Below are positions 1 to 11,712 of a DNA stretch of 64,000 nucleotides, in pieces; position 1 is the stretch's first letter; every line of letters begins with the position of its first letter. The notes under the pieces were generated by a model. The model did not search any database and was not told the DNA's origin. It saw only the letters and a list, made by a program, of their open reading frames with translations. The position numbers and the translations under genes were made by a program. The stretch is from Phallus indusiatus. Its lineage: Eukaryota; Basidiomycota; Agaricomycetes; Phallales; Phallaceae. The stretch lies in NCBI GenBank assembly GCA_027605045.1, contig JAQFWX010000001.1, forward strand, positions 1,302,001-1,366,000. The letters run 5' to 3'.

Positions 1-272
1 TCAAAGCTAACAAGCGTCAAATCAAAGATGCTGTTAAGAAGTTATACGATGTACAGGCGGCGAAGGTTAACACTTTAATCCGGTAAGGTAACATTTGTAG
101 TCAATGAAGGTCACGTCTAACATGGATTAAAATAGTCCTGACGGCAAGAAAAAGGCGTATGTGCGGTTGACCGCTGATCATGAAGCACTGGACGTCGCAA
201 ACAAGGTACCACTGATCTGGTTTTTTGAGGGCTTACATATTCATTCCTGTTATCTAGATTGGCTTCATTTAA
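1..272 (+). CDS. RPL25: 60S ribosomal protein uL23 (L25/L23a), 3' end only
   Basis: The window opens inside this gene at codon position 2. Three exons are readable: 1-82, 136-205 and 258-272, joined by GT-AG introns of 53 and 52 bases. The joined product reads [17 protein letters not shown], then the family's C-terminal signature [21 protein letters not shown], and ends IGFI-stop at 270-272. uL23 is a large-subunit ribosomal protein at the exit of the nascent-peptide tunnel and binds 25S rRNA. The signature is nearly invariant in eukaryotes, so the assignment is firm although the N-terminal half lies outside the window. No frame damage is visible. Confidence 0.93.
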
Positions 273-1684
273 GTTTCTTTCATAGTCGTCTGTATGTCGT
301 ACGTTATGAGTATGAAACTCTATGATTATGTCAGCCTTGTGATCTCATCGTGATGTCTACCTTCCACCAATTGCTTGTAAGCAGGCTCGATCAAATAAAC
401 TATTTCAAGCAGCTTCGTTTGTATTTGGCTATTTATAACGAAATGTGGTTCTGGAAATCTTTTGTTAAGCCAGGCCAATACAGGACTCCTTCCTGTCGTT
501 TCCATGGTCATGGGCATTGACATGTTCGGCACCTGGTTCCATGAGATACTACTAGTAGCTTCATTATATCGAACGGAAAGCATAAGCGATATCTTGAAAC
601 AAATGGTGAATTCATATGTCAATGCCCGTCGCACAGAAAAACGCAAATCAGCGTGAGAGGAATCCTTTTGTTCCACATCTGAAGCTGTTTCGATGGAGAC
701 ACTACTCTGAGTCGGATATCAGCATATCAGAACATAGTTTCAACTCGAGATGTTCTAGGGTGCCTTTACCTATTAGAGTTTGCAATTGAAAGATCATGAT
801 GTTTGTGTTTGTTGCTTCTTTGGATGTACGATTTTCCGATTGAGATTGTACTTGGTAGGGTCAGGACATCCTGCGAATGGTGTATTCGTTGATGGTTGGT
901 CTCGGGAAATCGATTTTCAATTGATGCTTTGATTGTGTATTTTTTGTTAATAATGATAGAGAATAACATCTCAAGAATTGTAAAACTCTCGTCGATGTAG
1001 TCCAACCCGTATTTATCATAAATGGACTTGCATACACTCCAATCTCAAGAAAATCTCAGTTTCGTCAACATGACATTAGGGGAAAACTTGAGTTTAATTT
1101 CGCGGATACTTAGTGCTTGAGTTGAAGCTGCCAGCTGCAGCGAGTGTTGACGAATCCCATACCCGTCGTTAAGGAAATATCGCTCAAGTGATATTGTGAC
1201 GTATCAAAGAAAGTGGGGCTAGGTACGTGCATGATAACAAAATTAGAATGAATGTAGGACCGTGCCACACTCAGATTAAAGCTAATGCAGACTGTCACTC
1301 AAGTGAGGAGTGGTCGGTGATACAAATTTAAAAACTACATCCGCCACAGTGATGCGATTTACAGAGAACAATCCTCAATGATCATCATGTGGATCATGAT
1401 GATGATAAAGGTTTTTATAACTGGGAGGTATTTGTATTCACGTCACAACACCACCCAACAGCATCTACATGATTCCCCCAATAAAGACCCTCCCAATTTG
1501 AATTGGCAGCGATACTATGAAGCTCCGAATCACCACTGACCTGTGATCATGATTTGACAAGCCGCATATAAGAGCTTAAACATACTTGCTGACCTTTTTC
1601 AGCACGGGTGATACTTAAATTCCGGACTCGAAACGCTAAGATCAATTGCTTCTTATCACTTATAATAATTACCCCCCTTGTGAC
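273..1684. other. Intergenic region, no supported gene
   Basis: This stretch holds the 3' flank of RPL25 and the promoter side of the following DUF6533-type gene. A TATA-like ATATAAG lies at about 1566-1572, roughly 115 bases before the next ATG. Short open frames on both strands (for example 326-676 minus) show no recognisable domain, exon structure or paralogue in this window, so I do not call them genes. Confidence 0.5.
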
Positions 1685-3380
1685 ATGAACGACACAAACA
1701 ATGCGGCAGCCGCAATTTTCATCCAGGAAGCTTATGCGGGGTGAGTGTCATCACTGACAATTATATTTTATCCTCACTATTACCCTTGCCTGACTATGGG
1801 ACTAGCTACATCTATACCTTTTCTAACTTCAGTGCAACAAGTGAGCAACCCTACACTTCAGAAAGAAAGATTTAACCAAGCGTTCAGCACTCCTCTTCTA
1901 TGCTACTTTGATGATATTCTCCCGAGAAATTGAGTTTATGTGGTCCAAATCATTCAGTCCCCTTACATTATTGTACATTTTCACAAGATATGGGTACTTG
2001 ATTTCGCAAGGACTTAACCTTGGACTAAATTTCATTCCTGTGAGTTGAATTTGCTTACACCTTGACAGTTGTTCTCATACTTGTTGTATCGGAAGCTGGG
2101 AAGGTAAATATCTTTGACCGTACCTACAATTGATAGACATAACAGACACTCAAAGATCTTGTAATATACTGGCCGATATACTAAACACTGTTTTGTTTTG
2201 GTTGCCATACATTGGTGTCGAAGGTGTGTTTGATCATTAGTTCTTTTCAAAAGCATTCATGTGACAGTCAAAAACCTTAGGCCTATTAATCATACGAGCA
2301 TGTTCAATATGCCAAGGAAGTAGAACCGTCGCTTCAATTTTAACCTTCGGACTTTGTACCAACCTCATTTTGAGCTTGTATAGTGAGAATTATAAAATGA
2401 TAAAGTTTGAAACTGTCAGCTCACCATTTATTTCGTAGTCGCAATAGCATTTCCTGGATGCTTTTCAAGGTTTGTGATTTATGCAGAATTTTCAAATTCA
2501 TCATGCATCAACGAGGTTCTTGTCTTTACAGCACACTCAGTAATGAAACCAGTATCACCAGTATGGTTCATTCCAAATTCGCGTGTGTTTTAAATAATCA
2601 ATCCAAACCTAGTTGATCTTATCGAAGATATCATCACCATTTCCTCTGATGTACTTATATTTTGTGTCTGCATGTGGAAGATCTGGGGGATATGGAGACT
2701 AAAACGCAACATGGGGATTCAGAGCGGCAGTAGTCTCATCTCCGTTCTTCTTAGGCAAAGTAAGTTTGAGTGAGTTCTAGTACCAAACTTTCTAAAAAAT
2801 TTGCAGGTATAATGCGATGCTGGTAGGCACTCTTTGATAATTTCCATGTCCAACATCTAATGATCATGTCGCAAAAATCGGGAGTGCCATATCAGGCCTG
2901 ATAAGGCCTATCAGTGCCGTCAGATGGGTGGTTGCCTGACCGAGCCTGACAGAATCCAATACGTTTCAAGTACATGAGACTGCCTGATCATCACTGACGA
3001 CTTATGGATCAGGAAAAGGCGAAAGTTGGTCAAGACAAAAATACCAATATCAATAATATATCAACAAGAGTCACTCAAATCAGACTTCAGTACATCACAT
3101 ATTGGATTATTGAAGAACCCGAGATTTATAGAAGTTAGAAAGATATTTTATTTCATATTACGTAATGCCAATAAACAGACAAAAAATAACGAGTATACTA
3201 CTTCTACTACTGTCCTATAATAATCAGCTATAATGGTGTGAAGTACAACCATATAAAAAAATCGAAAATAAAACTATGAACTACAGGGAATCAGAGTAAG
3301 TAAACACGACGTTAAGTAATTCTAAACACAAATACATACCAACCGAGACGTGAGTAATGTTAGAACTTAAGTGCGAGGCC

Positions 3381-3776
3381 TGTTAGGGCACGATCGTTCA
3401 GCGATTAGACTTAAGGATCAGACTGCTACTATAACCCAGTAACCCAGTCTATAATAGCGCAAGGAGCTACTCATGCGCGCACAGCTGTATATATACATGA
3501 TTACACTATCTCTAACCAATAGCTATCAGGTGCATTATCTGCCAATAGGAGGAGTCGGCAGTCGAGGGCATACGGACGACATAGAGAAGGAGGGAGATGT
3601 GACAGAATGGAGCGAACGGAGAAACGGGGAGAGTTCGGGAGAATACGTGGGGGATAAGTACGGACCGGTATACCGGGTACCGTATGACCGACGTAGAGCG
3701 CGTAGGCATCTAAGTAGGTTATACTATACTACGCTAATATACTAGAATGACCGTTAACCCGGGACGTACCCTGACA
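3381..3776 (-). mobile_element. Solo LTR, family 1 (396 bp), TSD AGGCC
   Basis: The ends read TGTTAGGGCACG and CGTACCCTGACA, and the insert is flanked by the 5-bp duplication AGGCC. Further copies of equal length occur at 44102-44497 and 44872-45267. I infer the sense strand to be minus because TGTATATATAC is then a TATA-like box well inside the unit. No internal retroelement region is attached. Confidence 0.82.
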
Positions 3777-3847
3777 AGGCCTGGGTACTGGTACTGAGTA
3801 CTGAGTACTGAGTGCCGCCTGACGCTTGACCAAGTCATGGTAGGAGC

Positions 3848-4245
3848 TGTTAGGGCTACTCAGCTCAGGCTAGAGGGAGGGGATCCTAAGAGAAATATAT
3901 TGGGGAGAACTAACTACTCACCTAGAGGGAGGGGATCCTAAGAGAACAAGCTTAGGGACCCTCACTCTAGGGACTGCGACTATATACATGAAAACGATAA
4001 CGCGGCGTGCGGCCCTGACACAGCTAAGTGCCAGACGCCCGAACCGAACATAAGCGACGTGACGCTGTAGGCGTCACGCCGGGTACGAGCGCGCGACGCG
4101 CGCAAGTAGAGAAAGTGGAATAGAGACGGGGGGAGCAAACGGAGGATGGAAACAATATAAGGGAAATATAAATAAAGTATAGAGGAATATATACCGATGA
4201 TAATAAATAAGGAAAAATGAGGGGTCGCGGTAGCGTACCCTGACA
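3848..4245 (-). mobile_element. Solo LTR, family 2 (398 bp), TSD GGAGC
   Basis: The ends are TGTTAGGGCTACTC and GGTAGCGTACCCTGACA, and GGAGC is duplicated on both sides. It contains two direct copies of a CTAGAGGGAGGGGATCC segment and a GC-rich block with GCGCGCGACGCGCGC. The same family occurs at 32343-43235 (split), 44552-45349 (split), 46144-46355 (partial) and 60936-61333. Confidence 0.82.
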
Positions 4246-5030
4246 GGAGCAAAAGAGGGTGAACGGGGTGAACGGTGTGTTGTGTCCCCCCAGACCTTAT
4301 ATACAGTTGAACCAAGATTATATAATTTCTCTAACCCTGCATTCAGTTGCGTTGCGACAAAGTTCGGTTATCAGCACTCGGGTATTGTTCGCCATAGAAT
4401 AATTCATGTCGCCCAAAAAACTACAAGTGCCTCCCCCCACGGCTTGAGTGTATGATAGCCTTTTCTCGTGTAATGGTTGTTCACAGAATCCCAAGACGAA
4501 AAACCTCATTTCAGCAGCAGACGGATGTCAACGAGAAAGCATAAGATTCCTGTTATTGTGTATGAAGTTTTTCGCCAGTAGGCTTCAGACTCCAAATCTT
4601 CAAAGTGCCATTATCACCAAGTGAGTTTATCCAGCCCAAGTTTGTTCTCCTTGAGCCAAGAACTGATTATATTCATACAGATAACTGTTTGCCATGTTGT
4701 GACTTCTCTGATGTCCAATCTATCATTTCACAATCACACTAGACTTAGAACGCCATCCATCCGAGATACATAGTAAGCAAAACTGATATCCAACATGAAA
4801 TTTCATTTACTGAATATGTCAATTTAATAGGCATTCACATTACTTCGTTTTCTGAGCTCAAGGTCAGGTATTTATCCGGACGTCATTCAAAATTTGGTTG
4901 CGACGCCTATACAGTCAGTCATTTTCGAAATGAATTAACGACATTGATCTGGTGTATTTTAGGTATATATCATACGATATTTGAAACCAGAATTTGTGCA
5001 TAGCCCGTCAGCTCCTGTCAGCTCCTGTCA

Positions 5031-5374
5031 TGTCACAAAAACCTGGAGAGGTTTATAAAGCTTTATAAACCCAAAAAAAACGTAAATGTCGGGGAAGTTT
5101 ATAAACCATTAGAAAAAAATTCAAAGCTTTTATAAAGCTATATAAACCAGATCAACAAGTTTTTCAATACAACGTCGCCTTGATTATGTTTTTTTGGGAC
5201 TTGACTTTCTTTAATCTCGAATCACATGTTAAAGTAGTTATAAAAAATATTATATTATTGAGATACAGATGTACATAGTCCGATACAAGTAGTACACTAC
5301 CTATTAGACTACTACTACTATTACAACTACTACTATTACAACTACTACTATTACTACTACTGCTACTGCTACTG

Positions 5375-5410
<36 letters not shown>

Positions 5411-5730
5411 GACTACTAATCGAGGCAACAAGGACGACTTGAAGATTTAACCAAGTCCCGAGTTTATATAAAAACTTGATCTTGCGCACAGACCATCTTC
5501 TTTTTTTATGCTACGGAGACGATTAGTGATTAGCCGATGAATGAGTTTTACCCGATCATAGCTTAGGCGAAGCTGCAGGACATTTATTGGAGAAAGGACC
5601 CGAAAATAAATTGCACAGGGAGTAAAATGCATTGTGAAATTGAAATATAAATACAAATTAACATTGCATTGAGTTTATAAAGGTTTATAAACTCGGGTTG
5701 GTTTATAAACCCCTCCGGGTTTTTGTGACA
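5031..5730. mobile_element. 700-bp TIR element (TGTCACAAAAACC termini), nested
   Basis: The ends are TGTCACAAAAACC and GGTTTTTGTGACA, followed inward by TTTATAAA-rich arms. GTCA flanks both sides and may be the target duplication. The termini resemble those of the host element (TGTCGCAAAAATC), so it probably belongs to a related family. Its interior shares a block in inverted orientation with the degraded element at 12111-12840, including GATCGGGTAAAA and a TAG/TAC triplet array. No coding capacity. Confidence 0.7.
5305..5413. repeat. Trinucleotide array (ACT)n
   Basis: An array of CTA/ACT triplets interrupted by ATTACA and TGC variants inside the TIR element at 5031-5730. A related array (AGTAGTTCTAAT-type units) sits in the homologous element at about 12419-12530, so the array is part of the element family. 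A poly-valine reading frame on the minus strand is a by-product. Confidence 0.85.
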
Positions 5731-6341
5731 GTCAGCTCCCTGTCAGCTCCCATCATCTTCTCTCGCATCCCTCAGCCTCCCTCAGCAACTGTCAGACGGC
5801 CATCAGTGGCTATCAGCACCCGTCAGATTAAGCCTGCTCTGATCAGGCTTGGGTGATTTTTGCGACACAATGTCCATTATGATTTCACAAGCTTTGTTGT
5901 TACCATTGGTGGTGCTAATGCGTTTATCACACGGGTGAGTTTGGCTGTGTAATGATTATATATTCCGATTTCAAATTGGGCTTTACTCCAGTTCGGAAAT
6001 GTGATTCAAGCTTTTTCTCTCGTACCATGTTTATCATAAGTAACTATTTTATGGGCTTATATCGTCCTGTCGCTAATTTATTTATCGCAAGTCTGTCAGC
6101 AGTCCTAGTCGCCGATTTCACTCTTGATCTTCGTTGCCTCAATTCGGCCAGAATTGAAGCCAGTCAAATGACGTTACCACCACTTCGATTCTCGAATGTT
6201 GTTCAGCATATGCACCAATCATTCCTTGTGGAAATGGCCACGCCGGAAGATGGCAGCGAGGAGGAAGAAGCTTCAGACCATGATCATGATAATCAACTTG
6301 CCAATGGAGTTACTGCAGCCATCCAAGCCGCCGAGGATTAG

Positions 6342-6723
6342 AACACATTCGTGTGCGATTAGCTTAAATCACTTGATTGAGAATTATCAGGTTGTTGCCG
6401 TTGAGATTATATTTGTCCCGGATTCTTTTTCGTCGTCGGTGGGTACAAGGTAGAGTAAGCAAACACAAGCTTGAAGCCTGAGGCTATGATTTGGGGTGTC
6501 GTTGAGTTTATGTAAACAGACGAACAAAAATATACTGTATGCTACTCTGTAATGGGCGGATCTCGGAGTGCTTCGAAGAGTAAGCTGCTTTTCTCAAGAG
6601 TCAGCGCGTATTAACATCGTCATCCAAAGTCACCCAATAATCGTTGCAGACAAACAAAAGCGTTGGAAATATCTCGTTTATTTTTAGTGTCGTGAATCGC
6701 ACATATGGACGATTGAACATTGA
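6342..6723. other. 3' flank of DUF6533 paralogue 1, no gene seen
   Basis: AT-rich sequence with no supported reading frame, repeat or RNA gene. It probably holds the transcript end of the DUF6533 paralogue and the 3' side of the possible minus-strand gene that follows. Confidence 0.4.
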
Positions 6724-7153
6724 CTACTGGATTCTGAAAATGATGTCTTTGCCCAAGCAGCCTGAGTGAGTCCGCCCGTCACTTGGTTTTGCTGTTCGCA
6801 GCGAGGGGAGACCCTTTGTTCTCTCCTTATGCCTCTAAATGTTAATAGAATTTCCGGAAAAGAAAATGTAAAGTCTCTTGGACAGCATCTAGAAGATAAC
6901 TTGCTCACCGCGATATCACCAAGTTCGTAAATCACGGCGATTCGATACCCATCATCCATATACATAATCTACTCGTTATTGTTTTGTCATCTTCAGAACA
7001 ATCGATCTTCCTCAAAAGGTTTTTACGTACGAGCAAAACTGGAGTGAGCTCAGGTAAACGCCGCTGACCTAATAAAGACCTTTCGACAAGACAAAGGGTT
7101 GGCGCCAGGCTTGAGTCTGGAAGCTGGAGGAGTCTGGCCGTCAAGCCTTTCAC
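6724..7153 (-). CDS. Possible small gene, unknown function (three exons)
   Basis: On the minus strand an ATG at 7153 opens exon 1 (7153-7031, starting MKGLTARLLQLPDSS). Exon 2 (6968-6909, MDDGYRIAVIYELGD) and exon 3 (6834-6724, ending FRIQ-stop) follow. The two introns (62 and 74 bases) have GT-AG ends and are both phase 0, giving about 97 residues. I do not recognise the product and see no signal peptide or membrane helix. The only support is the fit of short introns typical of this organism, so it could be chance. Confidence 0.28.
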
Positions 7154-7506
7154 CCTGAAACTTCTTAGATATTACACCTTGAGCTGTTTATAGTCAAGAA
7201 ACGGATATCGATAATTTTCGAACTTGGAGTCTTGACTCTTCCCTCGATAACCGTGCTACTCAGGCTTGGAAGTTCATCCTGCTAGTTGATCGCCAAGTTT
7301 TCACTTGGCGGATATTCTCGATCGAATTGACCGAGGGGACATAATGTCATTCACAGGGACGTGAACTACCCGTGCCTGTAAAATTTCGGGGAGCAGCTCG
7401 AATTCTTTCGCCCCTTCACCAGCCTTCACCCCAAAGGCGAAACGAAATAAATCTTGTGTCAACGAATGGCAAAATGATTGGATATGCGATTGATGATATG
7501 CAGTAG

Positions 7507-7519
7507 TTTATATATATCC
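7507..7519 (+). promoter_or_regulatory. TATA-like box upstream of the mucin gene
   Basis: TTTATATATATCC lies about 285 bases before the mucin start codon and is followed by a pyrimidine-rich leader. The position and composition suit a fungal core promoter, with transcription starting in the region 7540-7800. No experimental support. Confidence 0.4.
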
Positions 7520-7802
7520 AGCATAGTGCCAGTCGCTTCTAATTTCGTGAGATGATATTTCTGAAACGTGCGGTCAGCGTTGGCCTTTTCCGGGTCGGAG
7601 TCCGAATTTTTTGTTACTCTAAACTGTTTGCTCTCTTCATCGTGTACAACGTCCTTCCTGTGTCCTTTCTTTCTCTGTCCGCCGCTTTTTCATCTGCAGG
7701 CCCGACAATAGCGAAGAAAACACTTTCCGACATTCACTCCAAACCACACTCCTTTCATAATTATCCTTTCCTAAACTAAAAAAATACCAAAACGCTCTCA
7801 CA

Positions 7803-10800
7803 ATGATCTTCAGCACTTTTCTTTCTCTCCTCCTCCTTTTCGTCTCGGCAGCTACCGGTCACCAACTTTATCCAAGACATTATAATCACAAACGTCTAGT
7901 CCCGATTCGTTCCAAGCATAGTTCTAGGGATAATTTTCTTGGTAGTCTCGGAGGTAATGTGTACCCTCAGGTCCGAACAGGTCTATTTGCTTACCTGTTT
8001 TTTATTCTTCCTTTTTATTAGACGGTGCTGGTGGTGCTGTTGATGGCCTTGGTAGTGGCTTAGGCGGCATTGTTTCTTCTGGCGGTGCTGGTCTTGGTCA
8101 AGTCCTTGGTGGTCCTCTCGGCGGTCCTGTAAGCGGTGTCGCTGGTGGATTGGGTAGTGGTGTCAGTGCCGTTGGACATGGTCTTGGTGGCGGTGTCAGC
8201 GCTGCTGGAAATGGTCTTGGTAGTGGTGTAAACAGTATTGTAGGCGGCGGCGACAGTAAGTTGAATTTTCAACGTTCTTTTTCTTTTCTGATATCGTAGG
8301 CTCGACGCCGGTATCCACTCCTGCTCCTACATCTGAACCAACACCAGCTCCCGCTCCCAGTTCTCCTTTTAACTCAGTTGCCTCACCGCCTCAACGTAAG
8401 TGTTTTAAACAGTCTTCGAATGGAACATCAATCTGAGTTGATTTCACCAGCTTCCGGTTCCGTCAATCCCATCGCGAGTCCCCCTAATGGTGGACCAGGC
8501 ATTGCTCCACCCGCATCTTCCTTCAGTTCCATATCTGTTGCAGACCCTACAGCATCGGGAAATGGTCCCTCTTCTCCATCTGCTGCTCCATCGTCTCCCG
8601 CTTTATCCTCACCGCCCCCATCTTCACCGGTCTCATCTTCACCAGCCCCTTCATCCTCCGACGACGGTGGAGGTTTGCTTGGTGGTGTTGGTGGTGGTAT
8701 AGGCACAATCCTTGGAGGTGTAGGCAATGGCGCAAGTACTATCTTAGGTGGTGTTGGAAACGGCGCGTCAACCATTTTGGGAGGTGTTGCTGGAAGTAGT
8801 TCATCTGCTACCCCGTCTTCGGATTCCTCTTCTGCTCCAACCCAAGTTAGCTCCAGCTCTAGCACCAGTTCCGGCTCTTCAAGCTCAGGCAGTGCTGGAA
8901 GCACCATAACCGATACGAGCGTCCAGTCTTCATCATCCGATACGTCTTCTTCGTCTAGTTCTTCATCAGATGATGGTGGTCTTCTCGGTGGTGTCGGTGG
9001 TGTCGTAACCTCTCTTCTTGGTGGTCCAAGCTCAACACCAATACCTTCTCCATCCCCTACTCCTACACCTAGTCCTAGTCCCATCCTTTCTAGCTCAGGC
9101 AGCAACGATGCTCCCCCAACTGACACAAGCGCTGCGACATCTTCTGCTGACACCTCTCCTTCTCCCAGTTCTTCATCAGATGGTGGCCTCCTTGGTGGTG
9201 TCGGTGGTGTCGTCACCTCTCTCTTAGGCGGTCCGAGTTCAACACTAGCAGCAACTCCTTCCCCAACCGCAGCACCTTCTCCAGCACCTTCAAGCGCTTC
9301 AGGCTCTGGTTCCTCATCAGCATCAAGTAACGGTGGCCTTGGCATAGGCAGTGTTCTTACAAGTATTCTAGGACCTGCTACTCCCTCTCCATCGCCGTCT
9401 GGGTCAAGTGGATCATCGGTTGCTACACCACCACCAGCGTCGGCTTCCACAGGACCTGCCGCACCCTCCGGCTCCTCCGTCGCACCTTCAGGTTCTTCAG
9501 TTGCGCCATCAGGTTCTTCGGTTGCACCCTCAGGTTCTTCAGTTGCACCCTCTGGCTCTTCTGTCGCGCCTTCTGGTTCTGTCGCACCCTCTGGCTCTGC
9601 TTCTTCATCTGGACCGTTGTCTTCAGTGACCAGTCCTAGCCCCACAGGCTCTCCCAACGGAGGAAACAGCTCCACTAGCGCGTCACAATCGTCAAACTCC
9701 TCAAGTATCTCGCCAACTGACGGAAATAATGGCAACAACACCACACCCTCGGCCACCTCTGACAATTCGACTGCACCGTCTATGACTGTAGTTCCCGTCT
9801 CAATTCCCGGCAACACAGAATTTTCGTTCCTTCCAACTAATTCACTGGTTTTGAATACTCCTATGTCATCGTCGGCGATAAGTACACTTATGAATAACAA
9901 CAATCCGGATGCAGCTACCTCTTCCATGACGTCCGTACAGCCAACTACCGCTAAAGGCGGTCAACAGGCTCCTCCACCTGTTCCCACACTGCCTGCAAAC
10001 TTGCCAGAAAGAATCTTCCCTCCAGGAGGGGCCCCCAGCGCTCCCCCCGGAACAGTATTGATTAGTCTTACTATGGATTCACAATTGAATTGGAACTTTG
10101 TCGCCAACCAAGTCGCTGCTCAAGGAGAGCTATTCCTCGATATGCCCGAAGTGATCGTGACCGCTTTCAGTTTAGATCGTGAGTATTAACGTTTCTCTTT
10201 CTTTTTTTCCTCTCAAAAGTTTTCATGTTTCCTTTTACCAGCCACATCGGTGAAAATGTATGCCCTTCAGGTCGCGATCCCAGCAAACTGGGATAGCAAC
10301 ATCGAAGAATTGGCAACTCAATGTCTCATCTATCTACCTCAGGATACCGTTACCGAATTATCTGATGCGCTACGTAACCCACATAGTACGCTTTATTCTG
10401 TCGCTGGTACGCCAGGACAAATCGCAACCCACATTGTGCCTTCATCCTTCGTCGTCGTCACCAACCCCGAGAACTCTTCCCCTACGAATCCAACCGGTTC
10501 CGCATCTTCTGTAGCTTCGAAGTCTAGCACAAAACGAACGGACGCGATTATTGGTGTTTGTTCAGCTGTAGCGGGTATAGCAGCTCTGCTCGGAATCTGG
10601 TGGGGTTTGCGCACGTGGCAACGCAAACAACTCGCTGCTCATCGGCGATTGAGCAATTTGAGCGATCCTAACATGAGTAACGGGATTTATGGAACACAGC
10701 ACGATGACAGGCGAACTAGTTTCTTCTATGCGGAAGATGAGCTTAGAGGTGGTTATGAAGCTCCCGCTGTTATGACCGGCGAGAGTGTCATGACGCAACG

Positions 10801-10867
10801 TGTCAACGCCAATCAACACTCTCCTATATCGCCTCCCGTACTGCAAGGGAGTAGTATGAATTGGTAA
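7803..10867 (+). CDS. MSB2-like signalling mucin, type I membrane protein
   Basis: Five exons (7803-7953, 8022-8255, 8300-8395, 8451-10178, 10242-10867) join in frame through GT-AG introns to about 944 residues. The order is a signal peptide (MIFSTFLSLLLLFVSAATG), a Gly-rich segment, and a long Ser/Thr/Pro/Gly region with repeats (three GGLLGGVGG-type blocks, seven VAPSGS units). A folded stretch follows with LNWNFVANQVAAQGELFLDMP and NPHSTLY. A transmembrane helix (IIGVCSAVAGIAALLGIWWGL) and a tail of about 90 residues close the protein. The W-FV...P...V...LYIP-type stretch just before the helix resembles the extracellular domain of fungal MSB2, a plasma-membrane sensor upstream of Cdc42 and the filamentous-growth MAPK pathway; this assignment is by pattern only. 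Another mucin-type wall sensor is the alternative. No frame damage. Confidence 0.72.
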
Positions 10868-11551
10868 AAAAAAAAGGAGGTGGAATTTATCTGCTCTCTT
10901 TTTTTATAGACAAATCACGTCGTCATGATTACGTCTCGTCAGGGTTTTTTTTTACAATACGTACGGCTTCTAAGGACCTCTGTCCACCACCTAGTTCTTT
11001 TCCTGCTGACGGCTTTGGGCATAGAAATAATTCCCGCTCAATCTCTCGTCTTGTTGGTTCCTTTTTTCATTTTTTTTGTTTCCTTATTGCTTTGAAGCCT
11101 CATTTCGTACTTTTTTCCGTTTTTCTTTTTCTTTCAAATCTGGTTCTTCGGCTCGGTTTATCCCTCTTGTTCAAACCTTTTCACTCCTTTTACCGATATG
11201 TGTGTATCCAGCGGAAACGCATAACCGTACTTTATCTATTTGAGGACTAAACTCAGGTCTTATAACCTGCCACACTTGCCGCACCGTTTTTTTTCCTTCC
11301 TCTTTCTCTTTCGATGGTGTCGTTTTGTTTTTTTCTCGTTCTTATTTCTTTTTTGTTATCTCTGTCCTGGATGTTTTTTTCCCCTTCCGATAATATACCA
11401 CGTACGTATAAGTAGATCACCTGGCTGAGCAAATAGTCTGTTTTGACATGTACTTTGACCGAATTAAGTCTAAAAATCAATGATCAGTCCGGAGGTTAGT
11501 GTTAATTTTTTCAAAATTTCGAGCTCGACTTTTTGGTTTTGACTTGTAGTT
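10868..11551. other. 3' region of the mucin gene, pyrimidine-rich, no gene
   Basis: After the stop codon the sequence is rich in T and C tracts (for example TTTTTTTTTACA near 10946 and several CTTTTTT runs). This suits a long 3' UTR and terminator region. Reading frames here are low-complexity Phe/Leu/Ser strings and are not supported. Confidence 0.45.
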
Positions 11552-11645
11552 TTAGAATTCGGATGTATTGACGATGTCTATGGTTACTTCGGACTTATAC
11601 ACGCTGCTGCGCCAATGGCTGGGTCCAGGTATTGTATTTGTTCCC
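11552..11645 (+). repeat. Duplicated fragment of the DUG2-like pseudogene
   Basis: GAATTCGGATGT...TTGCGCCAATGGCTG...GTATTGTATTTGTT-type blocks match the DUG2 pseudogene at about 14030-14120 in the same order, at perhaps 70 percent identity by eye. This is a small dispersed or tandem duplicate of WD40-coding sequence, 2.5 kb upstream of its source. Confidence 0.55.
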
Positions 11646-11712
11646 ACCTCTGTTCCCAAGCACCGCTCGACTCCTCGCAACCTCATCTGACACATACATA
11701 CTTACTAGCTAG

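Larger units (their letters stand above)
2867..5867. mobile_element. 3.0-kb TIR element (TGTCGCAAAAATC termini) inside a DUF6533 gene
   Basis: The two ends are exact inverted copies: TGTCGCAAAAATC at 2867-2879 and GATTTTTGCGACA at 5855-5867. Both subterminal regions are dense in TCAG/CTGA motifs (for example GTCAGCTCC, TATCAG, CATCAG), as expected of transposase-binding regions. The gene interrupted by it continues on both sides, which fixes the boundaries. No transposase is readable inside, so it is non-autonomous or decayed. It has itself received solo LTRs at 3381-3776 and 3848-4245 and a smaller TIR element at 5031-5730. A clear target duplication was not found; only CA is shared. Confidence 0.75.
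1685..6341 (+). pseudogene. DUF6533-type membrane protein, paralogue 1, disrupted
   Basis: Exons align in order with the intact paralogue at 17368-19094. Exon 1 (1685-1740) starts MNDTNNAAAAIFIQEAYAG. An 8-base micro-exon TGCAACAA follows, then the exon encoding EFMWSKSFSPLTLLYIFTRYG, which is the conserved core of the DUF6533 family (multi-pass membrane proteins of mushrooms, function unknown). Later exons include the helix GLLIIRACSICQG and IAFPGCF. The last exon (to 6341) encodes DFTLDLRCLNSARIEASQM and HMHQSFLVEMATPED. Two in-frame stops (TAG 2238-2240, TGA 2262-2264) fall in an exon that is open in the paralogue, and a 3-kb transposon (2867-5867) separates the final exons. A splice change around the stops could rescue part of it, but a pseudogene is most likely. 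Confidence 0.72.

Noticed and set aside
462..656. Open frames between RPL25 and the DUF6533 gene
   Set aside because: No homology recognised, no paired exons, and overlapping frames on both strands are equally open.
5304..5489. Poly-valine reading frame on the minus strand
   Set aside because: It is the translation of a triplet microsatellite inside a TIR element.
8428..9927. A 499-codon open frame antisense to the mucin gene
   Set aside because: It is the complement of a biased Ser/Pro/Gly-coding exon, reads as Glu/Gly/Pro-rich low complexity, and has no exon structure or domain of its own.
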